A stretch of 64,000 nucleotides of DNA from Labia minor (taxonomy: Eukaryota; Arthropoda; Insecta; Dermaptera; Spongiphoridae): assembly GCA_963082975.1 (NCBI GenBank), contig OY720346.1:71601267-71665266 (forward strand). Direction: 5' to 3'. Numbering within the stretch: the stretch's first letter is position 1; every line of letters starts with the position of its first letter. Shown one piece after another: positions 1 to 10,234 of this stretch. The notes under the pieces are model-generated. The model saw nothing but the letters and a program-made list of their open reading frames with translations, was not told the origin of the DNA and ran no database searches. A program made the position numbers and the translations under genes.

Positions 1-91
1 AAGAAAATAATTTAATAGAAATATTAATTTTTCAATTAAATAAGAGAAATATTAATTTTTCAATTAAATAAGAGAAATATTAATTTTTCAA
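1..91. repeat. 28-bp tandem repeat, about 3 copies
   Basis: An AT-rich 28-bp unit beginning AAGAGAAATATTAATT repeats about three times directly at the left edge of the window, the first copy slightly diverged. It stops where the hAT MITE at 99 begins. No coding potential is seen. Confidence 0.85.
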
Positions 92-98
92 TTGTGAG

Positions 99-335
99 CA
101 GTGGTGTATTGGGAGGGAAAACCGGGGGAACGACGTTCCCTTACCTTTTTTCAGAACGGGAACGCGTTCCAGTACTTTTTCAACTCCCACTTAAATCTAC
201 TGTTAGAATTTCTTTTTTTTTGTGTTCGATAATATAGTAAGAAAAATAAAAAATAAAAACTTATATTGAAAAAAATAGGACTTTTTTGCTCCCACTATGC
301 GTTCCCTTACTTCTTATTTTACCAATACATCACTG
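99..335 (+). mobile_element. hAT-type MITE, family H copy 1
   Basis: The termini are CAGTGGTGTATTGGGAGG and CCAATACATCACTG, an inverted pair typical of hAT elements. The flanking octamers (91-98 ATTGTGAG; 336-343 GGTGTGAG) agree at 6 of 8 positions. The interior has the motif CGTTCCCTTAC near both ends. Three relatives lie at 12888, 15502 and 59989. There is no ORF, so it is non-autonomous. Confidence 0.75.
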
Positions 336-336
336 G

Positions 337-912
337 GTGTGAGTGTTAAATTATAAAAAAATAAAATAACATCAAGCAATCTTATAGATTAGAATAAATT
401 AAATATGATAAAATAAACGATTTAAAAATTTCAGTAAAAACTAAGAAATGTTTACTATAATAGACCATATAAAATTAAATTATAATGTTAACAAAATTTA
501 TTTATTTTTCTTCCATTATTTAATAATAAAAAAAATATTTTGGTTAGTATAAATAAGTAAACATTCAAAAATGATATTTTGTAGTTTAGTTAAACTTAGT
601 TTAAACTTATAACTTTGATATAACAGGATAAAATTAGTAATTTATTCAAAATTATTAATTTATTTTGGGAAAATAAAATATGAATTCTTTAAAAAAAAAT
701 ATATAAGTAATAAATTTATATATTTTTTTTCTTATTAATTAAAAAGCTAATGAATTTTAAGATTTTGTTAATCAATTCAGAACTTTTATATAAAAAGCTT
801 AAGAAAGATTTATTTTTTCAAATATAAAAAAATAACATCATTTTTGAATGAATGATTTTAATTTTGTATTTTTTTTAAAGAATTTATAATAAATATAAAT
901 ATGATACAATAC
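337..912. other. AT-rich stretch, nothing recognised
   Basis: Simple AT-rich sequence with homopolymer runs. If the FAMeT-like gene continues to the left, this is intron. No exon-like segment with splice sites could be supported on the minus strand. Confidence 0.5.
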
Positions 913-1121
913 CAATATAGTTGTATCTTTTAATATTGATACTCTAGTATTTCCATGTGTCCCAATAGCGATTACAATCATTGTTTGTGAATCCTGGTGA
1001 ACCATATAAGCAAGTCCCACATAAGCATTATTTAAAGCAAGCACTGAGAGTTCGATACTAGCATTATAAATTGGATTGAACGCATATGGACAATTATTAG
1101 TGGTGACCATTCTGCATATGT
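913..1121 (-). CDS. FAMeT: FAMeT-like gene, exon 4 (second Methyltransf_FA-like domain)
   Basis: This minus-strand exon encodes a second, diverged copy of the domain in exons 2-3. Shared spacing is visible: SIELSVLALNNAYVGLA against SLTFKVRAANDAHVALT, then IVIAIGTHGN against IEIFIGGWGN. The acceptor chosen is the AAG at 1124-1122 behind a CCCTTCCCT tract. It supplies the two bases needed to complete the split codon from exon 3 and leaves the domain frame open; the closer AG at 1113-1112 would put the domain out of frame. The donor is GTATTG at 912-907, phase 0. Unlike the first domain, no intron interrupts this copy before its IGG-like motif. The protein continues beyond the left edge or in exons not recognised. 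The domain match is seen in the sequence; the exact ends are inferred. Confidence 0.6.
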
Positions 1122-1315
1122 CTTAGGGAAGGGACATGCAAATAAAAAAAAGGCACTTGCTTAAAAATAGTAAAATTGAATAGTTAATCTTTTATATATT
1201 TATATATAAAAAAAAAAAAATCAGAAAAAAAACAGAAATATAGGTAAATTCTATTGATCCTTTTGCTTCAAAATTTTATAAAAAAATTTGTTATTATAAT
1301 TAAAATTAACATATA

Positions 1316-2318
1316 TCTTATCTTATTTAATTATATTAGCAAAAATTGTATATATATATATTACTATCAGATTTATCACGGATATAATCAAGTATTTTTG
1401 TGAGATTGTTTTCTCGGCGTTTCGGCACCCAGTCAGCCTTGGGCTGTTGTCCAGTGCGGACGGGTGCCAGTCTCAGGATTCTTCAGCTCCACAGCAACGC
1501 AGAGAGTACAAAACCATTCAACCTATCAACTCAAAATCCCGATATTAACTGTTGGTCACACAGACTAAGACCCAGAATCCCAAAAATATTCCCACCTAAA
1601 TAATCTCTTGAAAATGGCTCAAAAATGGGTGCCGAAACGTCGAGAAAACAATCTCACAAAAATACATGATTATATCCCTGATAAATGTGATAGTAATAAT
1701 AACAATAACATTCACGGAAATCTAAACCAACATTTATATATATATATATATATTTATTTTTGAAATATTAAACCGCTCGATCTTTTTGAAATTCACACCA
1801 TAGATAATTTTTGTAAAGAAAAATCGATCTGTATTGGGTTCAGCCTTGGGAAAAATCATCTTTGTTAGTTTTTTCTTAATTTAAAATAGGAATTTTAATA
1901 TTAAAAAAAAATGGCGCCGGGCAAAGTCGGACAGCGATTCCTTAAATACAAAATATTATAAATAAAATAAAATTTAAAATATTTATTTTAATAATATTTT
2001 GTAATCAAATTACGAAATATACATTATGTTATTATGGTATTGTCTTTCAGTGCATTAATACGTAAGTTTAAGGGCTGTATGTTTTATGACTATTTTTTTT
2101 TAAATTTTTTTTGTTCTTTTAAATTATTTGAAATTGTTTATTATATTTTGTCGTTTATTTATTTTAAGTAATAATCTTAATATAAAATATTCATAGTTCA
2201 TAAGGAATAATTTTTTTAATGACCGAACGGCCGCTCGCTCGGTGAACCAGGTATTTATTATAAAATGAGGCATTATATTGAAAGATATTTCAAAAATTAT
2301 ATACAAAAAAAAAGTCTA
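1316..2318 (+). repeat. Family E repeat, copy 1 (interrupted)
   Basis: It starts at TATCTTATCTTATTTA... TTAGCAAAAATT and ends in the block CGGCCGCTCGCTCGGTGAAC. Other copies are near 17 kb (two in tandem, minus), 38.9 kb, 40.5 kb and 43.9 kb. A TIR-bearing element (1362-1697) sits inside it. Its centre (GTATTGG..TTCAGC..GGGAAAAATCATCTT..TTAGTTTTTTCTTAATTTAAAAT) also occurs in family B. No ORF. Confidence 0.65.
1362..1697. mobile_element. Short element with ~70-bp terminal inverted repeats
   Basis: The left arm (1362-1432) and right arm (1627-1697) are near-perfect reverse complements. They include ATTTTTGTGAGATTGTTTTC and the segment CGTTTCGGCACCC / GGGTGCCGAAACG. The roughly 195-bp centre is GC-richer and has no convincing protein. 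The GCCGAAACGTCGAG motif resembles sequence seen near ends of some Penelope-like elements, but the family is not certain. Confidence 0.7.
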
Positions 2319-3252
2319 AAATTTGAAATTCCCTTAAAGTTGTACACCCTTTATTATAAGTCAAAATGGAGGATTTTGGAAGTAATTCTAAGATTTATTA
2401 TATACATTTTATAGAAAAAATACATCTTTTTTTTTTGCATTGTAGATTATATTCATAAAAATATTTATTTTCATAAATAATATAACTAAAACTTTATAAA
2501 AACTTGGATTAAATAATTATTAAAATAATAATTAATATCTATTAGTATAAAAAATTATTTGAATTGATTTATTTTCAAAAATTTTTACATCTATAATAAT
2601 AAATAATAAATAAAATAAAATATCAGAAAATTTTTTAACATCCAAGCAATATATAAAATTATATTTAGCTTTAATATTATGATATTATTTTTTGAAAAAG
2701 AAAAATTTAACATTGATGGTGATTAAAATGAATCATCCCAATATATTGTGAATGTAATCTTACTTTCTTATATACTATTAGAAAATTTGATTACAGATGT
2801 GTTATTTTCTTTAAAGATATTCATTAAAGCACTTATTTTGTAATTTTTTTTTAGGTTTTATTAAAAAAAGCATTTTAATATATTATAATAATTACAAGAA
2901 AATCTTAATGTGAACTATTATTAAACAAAATAATATTGGCAGAGTAGTATCATGTGTATAAACTATCATACGCTATTAAATTAGGATTCATAATTTAATA
3001 AATTAAACGATTTATAACTATTAATTAGATAATATTATTTATTAATTTTTTTTGTGTAAAACTTTTATTTTAGATACGAAATTATAACTAAATATGTAAA
3101 TTATATTTAAATTAAAATAGAAAGGATAGAAAGAATGTTTAATTTTATGGCAAATAAAATTTTACGAAATCATTCAGGTAAAATAATTACTAAAAGTTAA
3201 CTTCAGGTCATATCATACGATATTGTGCAAAGAAAACTTTAATACTATAAAT
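2319..3252. other. Intron 3 of FAMeT-like gene, AT-rich
   Basis: AT-rich sequence with no exon, TIR or SINE that I can support. Confidence 0.5.
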
Positions 3253-3601
3253 CATAGGTCTATTTGAACCTCAAAGGGGTCTTCGGCAGCGAATAACAAA
3301 TTTGGGGGTCCATGAAATGAAAATGGGGGTCTACGTGTCCCGACTCTAAAAAAAAAGGTAAATCGTTTTTCCGGCATGGCTTTTGAAACATTTTTTGATT
3401 TTTTTTCAATATGTCTCTTAAAAAAAAGGTAAATTGTTTTTCCGACATTGCTCTTAAAACATTTTTGATTTTTTTTCAATAAGGCTCTTAAAAAAAGGGT
3501 AAAATTTTTTTATAAAAAATCAAAATCAATTTATGAGGTCTACCCAAAACCGAAAAACATGGCAAGGGGTCTACGACACAAAAAAAGTTTGTGAACCTAT
3601 G
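3253..3601. mobile_element. hAT-type MITE, family P copy 1
   Basis: The left end is CATAGGTCTATTTGAACC and the right end GTTTGTGAACCTATG. The flanking octamers CTATAAAT (3245-3252) and CTTTAAAT (3602-3609) differ at one base, fitting a hAT 8-bp duplication. It shares AACAAATTTGGGGGTCCATG-like interior sequence with the element at 49910. Internal near-repeats contain AAAAAAAGGTAAATCGTTTTT. No ORF of its own; the open frames here are repeat read-through. Confidence 0.75.
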
Positions 3602-3942
3602 CTTTAAATTATAACACCGACTGAAATTTGCTTAAAAATAATTATTAATTATCAAATTAAATATATAAAACGACTGACGAAATCAATATAATATTCTTAT
3701 TGAAATTAATATAATTTACAATTTTTTCAGTTGAATTCAGCAAATAAATTATATTTGTGAATAAAATAATGTTAGATTAACGAAAAAATTTAATTAAATT
3801 TTAATAATAATTAAAAAAAAATCTCCGATTCTGCACTGAAATATTTATATTATTTTTATTTCATTTAAAAAGAGAACCATCCTCTGAAATAGAATATAAA
3901 TATAGATATTATCAGATCTAAATTTTTTATTTTTTTACATAC

Positions 3943-4207
3943 CTTGCATGACCCAAGAGCCAGTGGCTCCCCAGCCAGTGGACACACCATAATAGTTAAT
4001 TCCAAAAATGTCAGGATCTTCCCATTCAATAAATGGTGTTGTTTCACCTTCCTTTCCACAGGCAATGTGACCACCTTGCCAACGAAGCCAAAATCCTCGA
4101 AATTCAGAATCGCTCAAAATTCCAGGTGTTTCTAATTCTGCTTTTTCAGGTTTCGTTTTATTTCGGCGAATTACAGTTTTGGAATTTCCCCAACCACCAA
4201 TAAAAAT
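3943..4207 (-). CDS. FAMeT: FAMeT-like gene, exon 3 (core of Methyltransf_FA domain)
   Basis: This exon carries the best-conserved part of the farnesoic acid O-methyltransferase domain (PF12248 type): IFIGGWGNSKTVIRR, FRGFWLRWQGGHIACGKEGE and GVSTGWGATGSWVMQG can be read on the minus strand. The acceptor is TTTTTCTAG ending at 4208, and the donor is GTATGT at 3942. It starts in phase 0 after GAG of exon 2 and ends in phase 1. It covers roughly residues 49-136 of the predicted protein. Proteins with this domain were named for conversion of farnesoic acid to methyl farnesoate (juvenile-hormone branch), but that activity is disputed and no SAM-binding motif is visible, so a binding or scaffold role is equally possible. 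The domain identity is secure; the function is not. Confidence 0.9.
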
Positions 4208-4628
4208 CTAGAAAAAAAAATTCAATATTATAAATTTTAAATTCAAAAGTTAAAATTAAATTAACCCTACACTAATTGTTCAATTAATTTATTTTTTAAT
4301 ATTTATAAATTTACTTGAGATCATTTCAAAATTGTTTAGAATTAATTAATTAATTTGATAGAAAATCATTTGATTAAAAATTGAATGGATCGAATTTCAA
4401 GAAACTAGGTTTTTGAAAAATTTTGAAATATAATTTAAATAAAAATTAATAAAAATAATTTAATCATTTAATGAAATTCGATTAATTTAATTAATTAATT
4501 TTATTCATAATAGATACCAATCTATTATATTCTATTATATGTTTAAAATTTCATCATTAAAACTAATCTAGAATTTTTATTTTTTTATTCATTTTAAGAT
4601 CGAGTGTTAATTTATATGAATAAATACA

Positions 4629-5653
4629 CAGGGTCGGTTCTAGGGTTTTGAGTGCGTTGGACAAAACAAAATTTGCCACCGTTTCAAACAAATTATCTTT
4701 TAAATTTGGCCAACGCCCCTTTTCCAGAAAAAAATTTTCTCAGCGCTGCCTTGGAAATTAACTTTTTTTACCGACCGACGATAGTAAGGGAGGATTTCAC
4801 ACCAAATTTCACATGTGGAGATTTTTACATATCTCCACGAAACAGAAAAAAGTATTTTTAGCATGATGTATGTCTGTCTGTCCGTCTGTATAGATGTGTA
4901 CAGCCTGAACAGCTCAACGGATTTTGATGAAATTTGGTATATTTACTTAATGCATCAGTGGGATGAATTGATCAACTTTTGGTGTAAATCCGGAAACCGG
5001 AAGTGGTAGTATTACCGATCGACGATAGGAAGGGAAGGGTTATTTTCACACTAAATTTCACATGAGGAGATTTTTTACATATCACCACGAATCATGCATT
5101 TTGTATTGGTTTTATCCTCGGGAAAATCATCTTCATTAGTTTTTTCTTAATTTAAAATTATATGACGTCACAGCCAGCTCCTACTTATATATTATATTTA
5201 AAATAAAATTAAAAATATTTATGTTATATCCATATCTGTTTTTTATTACATTAATAGATATATTAAAATTATTTGAAATTGTTTCTGTAGCTGGAAATTA
5301 ATTTATTTCAAACCGTCGGTCGGTTCGGACCTGGCCACAGGTCAACTTATTTAATTTTAATAACAATTAAACAGAAAGATAAATGTACCTATTTGCAAAA
5401 TATTATAAATAAAGCTGTAAATTATATACATTGAATTTATGTATCTATTTAATGATTTCAGAATAGAAAAGTAATATTCACGTAATTTTCCCCCTTGTGA
5501 CCATCACCGCCCCCCTAGATCGTTCCAGCGCCCACGAGGGGGCGGTAGCACCCACTTTAAGAAACACTATTTTAAATAATGAATATAGAAAAAAATATTT
5601 TATATTCTTAAATCGGCGCTCATCAAAATTTGGCGCCCCTTTATCCGGCTCTG
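4629..5653. mobile_element. hAT-type element, family N, abutting a FAMeT splice donor
   Basis: The left terminus is CAGGGTCGGTTCTAGGG and the right terminus TTATCCGGCTCTG. The flanking octamers TAAATACA (4621-4628) and TAAATACC (5654-5661) differ by one base. The right duplication, read on the minus strand, is G|GTATTTA: the last base of FAMeT exon 2 plus the start of its intron. The interior holds a family B insertion (4770-5349). The right arm contains a second GC-rich repeat fragment with CCCCCTAGATCGTTCCAGCG. No transposase ORF is present. Confidence 0.75.
4770..5349 (+). mobile_element. Family B Helentron-like element, copy 1
   Basis: The 5' end is ACCGACCGACGATAGTAAGG. The microsatellite core is TCTGTCTGTCCGTCTG, followed by GATTTTGATGAAATTTGGTA and CCGGAAACCGGAAGTGGTAG. 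The 3' end has the inverted motif CGTCGGTCGGT followed by the hairpin GACCTG-GCCA-CAGGTC and AACTTA. It lies inside the family N element. It includes a TGACGTCA palindrome. Non-autonomous; the small open frames in it are not genes. Confidence 0.8.
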
Positions 5654-5660
5654 TAAATAC

Positions 5661-5797
5661 CTCAATAATGGGATCCGAATCCGAGGGTTGAGAGGTGAGA
5701 GCGACATGTGCATCATTTGCAGCCCGAACTTTAAATGTCAGTGAGCCCGATGATACTGGCCTAAATTGATATACGAGTTCATCAGTGGTGTTGACTT
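5661..5797 (-). CDS. FAMeT: FAMeT-like gene, exon 2 (start of Methyltransf_FA domain)
   Basis: The minus-strand exon encodes ELVYQFRPVSSGSLTFKVRA, then NDAHVALTSQPSDSDPIIE, which is the N-terminal half of the FAMeT domain. The acceptor is TTTTATAG (ending at 5798). Its first two bases complete the codon begun by exon 1 (G|AA). The donor is GAG|GTATTTA at 5660, phase 0, which joins exon 3 to read IIEIFIGGWGN, a continuous family motif. The donor is overlapped by the target duplication of a hAT element (4629-5653), so the intron's first seven bases are target duplication and the rest of its start is transposon. Predicted residues are about 4-48. Confidence 0.9.
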
Positions 5798-6120
5798 CTA
5801 TAAAACAAAAAGACAATAATATTAAATTAATACACAATATTAATCTTGAAAAAATAATTATTAGTTTTAATAAAGAAAGAGAAGAGGAAAAAAAAAGAAA
5901 AAATTGAGAATTTTGAAATTAATCTATATATAAATATGAATTATTTATAAATTATAATTGGAATATATTAAAATAGATATTCAAAGAATAAATATATTTA
6001 CTTTTTTATAGAATAATCGATAAAATAAGTAATAATTAGATATTTATAATTATAGGTATTGATAACATAAAAATACATTTTTATTAAATATATCTTATAT
6101 ATTTTTATTATGTAGAATTC

Positions 6121-6690
6121 ATAATAGTTAAGGATACATGTTACCTCTCGGATTTTGATGAAACTTCGCCAGATGATTCATTGATTAATTCTAAGAAACT
6201 TTTTCCTTAGTCATTATAGCGGGGAAACTTCTAATTTTCGAGATAACAAGGATTAAAGTTGGGATATAAATCCAATTAATTAATTAATTTTCATATATCC
6301 AAACCGAACCGAAAAAAACAAAAATTCTATTTAGCTACCATGTTTTATCCATTTGACTAGCGGAGGGCTCCACTAATTTTCGGTAGGGGAGTGGCAGATC
6401 GGATTGGATATTAAAAAATTAATTAATTAAATATTTTTTTTATATATCCAAACCGAACCGAAAAAAAAAATAATGAATAAGTGAATAATTAGTAAATTAG
6501 TCAATAAAACATTACTTAATGGCTGCTCATTTCGACGTTCATAACCAACTAATTTATCAAACTTAAAAAATATTTATTTATCTCGAAAACTAGAAGTTTC
6601 TCCGCTATGCCTAAGGAAAACGTTGCTTAGAATTAATCAAGGAAACAAAATCAAAATCCGAGAGGTGACCTGTTGTATCCTTAACTATTA
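6121..6690. mobile_element. Family G long-inverted-repeat element, copy 1
   Basis: The left arm starts TAATAGTTAAGGATACATGT and the right arm ends TTGTATCCTTAACTATTA. The arms stay complementary for over 100 bp (CTCGGATTTTGATG..CTTCTAATTTTCGAG). The centre has the repeated motif CCAAACCGAACCGAAAAAAA. Related copies lie at 13.7, 54.5 and 56.1 kb. It is non-coding and lies within FAMeT intron 1. Confidence 0.75.
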
Positions 6691-6945
6691 CCTTAGAATT
6701 TAATAAATAAAGAAATATAAAAAAAATCAAGCAAAAAAACATTCATAAAAAATAATAGTGTCATGCAACGCTTGGTTTCTTCGTTCTAGAAATGACAGTT
6801 GGGCAAATTACAGGCAAAGGGAAATGGCAAACGAATTTCTGTTGAAGAAAAGGCCAAAAGAAAGAGAGATTATGGCCTTGTGAATGTAATATTTCTATGG
6901 TACTGATGAAACAACAGGCAGGTTTTCAATTCTTTCTACTTACTC

Positions 6946-7232
6946 CACTGGTTTGCAACCTTTTTGTACTGGCGCCCCCCTTTTTTTAAAAAAAATTCTT
7001 GCACCCCCCCTTAATTCTTGTAATAATCTAATTTCATAATTACTCACATAATATAGTTATTTAATAGACTACAAAATCACACATACACATTACACACCCA
7101 CACACACTCAATTAAGCAAAAACATATAGATTATTATAGATTTTAGAAAAAAAATGGTTTTAATACATTCGCGCCCCTTACAATAATCTCGCGCCCCCAA
7201 GGGGATCGCGCCCCACAGGTTGGAAAACACTG
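6946..7232. mobile_element. hAT-type MITE with exact 8-bp duplication
   Basis: The left end CACTGGTTTGCAACC pairs with the right end GGTTGGAAAACACTG. Both flanks are exactly ACTTACTC (6938-6945 and 7233-7240), an 8-bp target duplication typical of hAT. The interior has C-tracts of the GCGCCCCCC type near both ends and short CA-rich repeats. No ORF. Confidence 0.88.
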
Positions 7233-7496
7233 ACTTACTCTATTGGGATAAGGACTAAAAGAAAATATTTGATTAATTTTTGGTCAAATTCTTACCTACA
7301 TGGTTTTATATACTAGTTTATATGCAAATTTAAATTCCTTTTGTTTTAGACTGAAATTAAATTATCAAGAATGTAAAGAATACACTTGTTTTTCAATGAA
7401 AAGTAAGAAATAAAATAATTGTGAATGTCAGCATTCTCTGCAATGATTCGTGTGATTACATTCCAGAGTAAAAGGTTTAAATGTTGTTATTGAAAT

Positions 7497-7665
7497 TGGA
7501 TCGGGCATCGTTTGCCAATTCCAGCTCCCACGAAGATCTCCGCCTCTATGGTGTCTGTCTATCGGGTCGTGAGAATGGCGAGACGCCGGCATAGAATACC
7601 TTTTAAGGCAACGGAAACGCTAACCCACGGGAAGTTACCACCTTCGTTTTGTATTCATCCGTTCA
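7497..7665. other. GC-rich island of unknown role in FAMeT intron 1
   Basis: This stretch is visibly GC-richer than its surroundings, with CGGGCATCGTTTGCCAATTC, CGTGAGAATGGCGAGACGCC and GGCAACGGAAACGCTAACCC. It has no second copy in the window, no long ORF on either strand and no tRNA or SINE boxes. It could be an untranslated alternative first exon, a regulatory element or a foreign insert; I cannot choose. Confidence 0.4.
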
Positions 7666-7895
7666 AATCAATTGAATGGAAAGAAAATTAAACGAATACG
7701 TTGCAATAACTACAAAATCAATTGATTTTTTTTTTTTACACTTAAACACAATTATATTAGGAAATTTCATGATTTCCTTTTCATAAATCAACCTATTTAA
7801 CGTTGATTTATAAAAAACGATAATAATATTTATACAAACGTATTAAGAATTTGATAAACCCAAGAATGATTCTAACTACAATGTTCTATAATTAA

Positions 7896-8019
7896 CAGCG
7901 TCCGCTCTAGCATTTACGGCGCCCTCGGCAAATGAATAAATTGGCGCCCCTATATTCGTAAAATTTATTACATTCATAAACAAAATGCTGCCTCGGACAA
8001 ATGCCCGGTTTGCCGTCTT
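7896..8019. mobile_element. Probable short hAT-like MITE
   Basis: It starts CAGCGTCCGCTCTAGCATT and contains GGCGCCCTCGGCAAATG and GCCCGGTTTGCCGTCTT, as in hAT families of the GGCGCCC type. The flanks ATAATTAA and CTAATTAA agree at 6 of 8 positions. The right terminus is diverged, so the boundaries are approximate. Confidence 0.4.
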
Positions 8020-8331
8020 CTAATTAATCAGAAATATTGAAATTAAAAATAAAAACAATAATTTATATAATTTATAAAAAATGAATACTCTTGAGAGAGA
8101 GATTAAATTTTTGGTAAAAATGAAAAAAATATAAAACTACGTCTATATACTCGGATTTAATTATTCTTTTTCGGCAATAATTCAAATTATTTTATTTTAT
8201 TTTTTTAAGTAGAAAAATAGCTTTATATAATTTATTTATGTTTTATATAAATATATCTTTTATCAGATATTAAAATTAAAATTATTAGAATAATTTGAAA
8301 AAAAAACATATGAAACAATATGTATTTTTAC

Positions 8332-8700
8332 AACCTCGCCAGAGATAGTATTGCGATCACGAAAATTTTCGATATCGAGATTTTGATGTTATACGTTTTG
8401 AATGTCCCTGAGTCATTTTCACTAAGGTTGAGGTTTGATAGTTTTTCACATGATTAAAAATTGTATAAAACTGCTATATATAGATTTTCAGCTTGATTGA
8501 ATCGCTGAATGTACCGGAATGAACACTGACTGGCAATCACGCGCCAGCACGTGACATGGTGCCATCAACAAAGAGCCAAACACGAGCTAATTTAATAAAT
8601 ATTATTTATTAATTTTAATTTATAATTAATTTAAATATAATATAGGTTAATTAATTCAATTCAAATTTGCGTGATAGTCAAGTGGAGACACCCCAGATTT
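8332..8700 (+). mobile_element. Family A Helentron-like element, internally deleted
   Basis: It has the 5' part CTCGCCAGAGATAGTATTGC and the 3' part with TAATTTAAATATAATATAGG, then AGTGGAGACACCCCAG, but the microsatellite core is missing. It ends in a T-rich run. See the copy at 21118 for a fuller element. Confidence 0.8.
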
Positions 8701-9097
8701 TTTTAGTACAAAAAAAAAAAAAAAAAGTATTATTTGCCAAATAAAAGGGCGAAACCAACTACAAAGGTTAATACGAGGAATTGGTGAATTTCCACCCGAA
8801 AGCAGCCTCTTAAGTTGCTCCAATTTCGTATCGATCCAAGATGAAATAATAATAAAAAAAAAATAGTCTATTTCCGATTGATGAGAGAGAAGAGTATGAT
8901 AGACTATATAACGTCATCCACTTAACAAGTTAAAGTTAATCAAAACAATTATAATGACTCATAAAGAAGAGGATAGGAACTGGATAATATTTTCTGTTTG
9001 GATAGACCATGTTGACAATTGAACAATCTTATGCAATCCGTGTTAATATTTGGGAGTGATGATTTTATTTTTCAATATAAGAATATATTTGGATATT

Positions 9098-9741
9098 TGA
9101 CTTTTGACTAATTTTATAAAATTCATTAAATATTTTATTATTATTTAATAAATTGTTATAATAAATTTACTTAATGTCTTTTTTAATTAAAATAATAAAA
9201 ATGGATTATTTCAATCTACATATAATTTTTTGGAAAAAATGATGATATTCTTTATAAATTTTTATAAATTTACTTAATTCATATTTTAAAAATCTGGAGT
9301 GCCTCCACTCGACTATCTCGGAATTTTAAATTGGATTAATTAACATATATTATATTTAAATTAAATTTAATTAATTATAAATTATAATTAAAATTAATAA
9401 ATAATATTGATTAAACCAGCCCATTTTTCGCACCACATCACGTGTTGGTGCGTGATTTGCAGTGTTAAAAAATTAATTCCGGTACTTTAAGCAATTCAAT
9501 CAAGCTGAAATTCTATATATAGCAGTTTTATACAATTTTGAATCATGTGAAAAATTATCAAACATATATCTTTATTATTACGGTCACGTTAGAGGAAAAT
9601 AATGAAAACTTGGTAGGTAATGACCCACTTCCGGTTGAGCCATATTTCTCAAAAGTTGATAGAAAAATAGGAATTTTGAATAATGTCCGTATACCAAATT
9701 TCATTGTTATAGCTCAAACCGTTTTTGAAAAATCTTGGCTA

Positions 9742-9773
<32 letters not shown>

Positions 9774-9862
9774 AAGAGAGAGTGAGAGAATTTTTTTTCA
9801 ACCTTAGTGAAAATGACTCATGAACCTTCAAAACGTATAAAAACATCAAAATCTCGAATAAT
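9098..9862 (-). mobile_element. Family A element with a shared ~200-bp flank
   Basis: The element proper (about 9294-9862) starts CTGGAGTGCCTCCACTCGAC, continues through a CA/GA microsatellite (9742-9786) and ends near AACGTATAAAAACATCAAAA, lacking the final hairpin end. The 200 bp before it (9098-9293, containing AAAATGGATTATTTCAATCT) matches 42515-42715, which precedes another A copy. The two loci therefore share more than the element itself. Confidence 0.75.
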
Positions 9863-9956
9863 AAAAATGTCTATGATTGAAAAACAAATTAATGTGTACA
9901 CCAAATAGATAAATATAAACGAAAGTAAAATTTATTTTGTTATATATATAATATTG

Positions 9957-10234
9957 AAGGCGCCATTGGGTGTGTGGGTAGCGAACCTGCCTCACATTCA
10001 CATGGCCCCGAGTTCAAGTACCGGTCTTGGCAAGGGTATTTCCCTAGCAGGGGTCTATGGGACGGAGTCAACCCAGCTTCCGGGAACAACTTTGGGGAAA
10101 AGCTACTTGATAGCACCTCCAATCAAGAAAATCAAAGTAAAGGTTGAGAGGACAGATAATATGACACCTCATTGATATAACCGTCTTGATAGGCGTTGTC
10201 CTTGCGTAGGACGTACAAAGTCAGAGTTTTTTTT
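9957..10234 (+). repeat. tRNA-derived SINE, copy 1 (subfamily 2)
   Basis: The 5' head is GCGCCATTGGGTGTGTGGGTAGCG, followed by a B-box-like GAGTTCAAGTACC, a body with ATCAAGAAAATCAAAGTAAAGG and the 3' end GACGTACAAAGTCAGAG before a T-run. The head differs from most other copies but matches the copy at 56298. Pol III internal promoter boxes are inferred from this head. Confidence 0.85.

Noticed and set aside
1100-1113. Nearest AG (1113-1112) as acceptor of FAMeT exon 4
   Set aside because: It would put the domain out of frame with exon 3 and hit a stop; the AAG ten bases upstream keeps the frame.
3252-3479. Minus-strand ORFs of 75 and 62 codons
   Set aside because: Both lie inside a hAT MITE with internal direct repeats; low-complexity lysine/phenylalanine runs.
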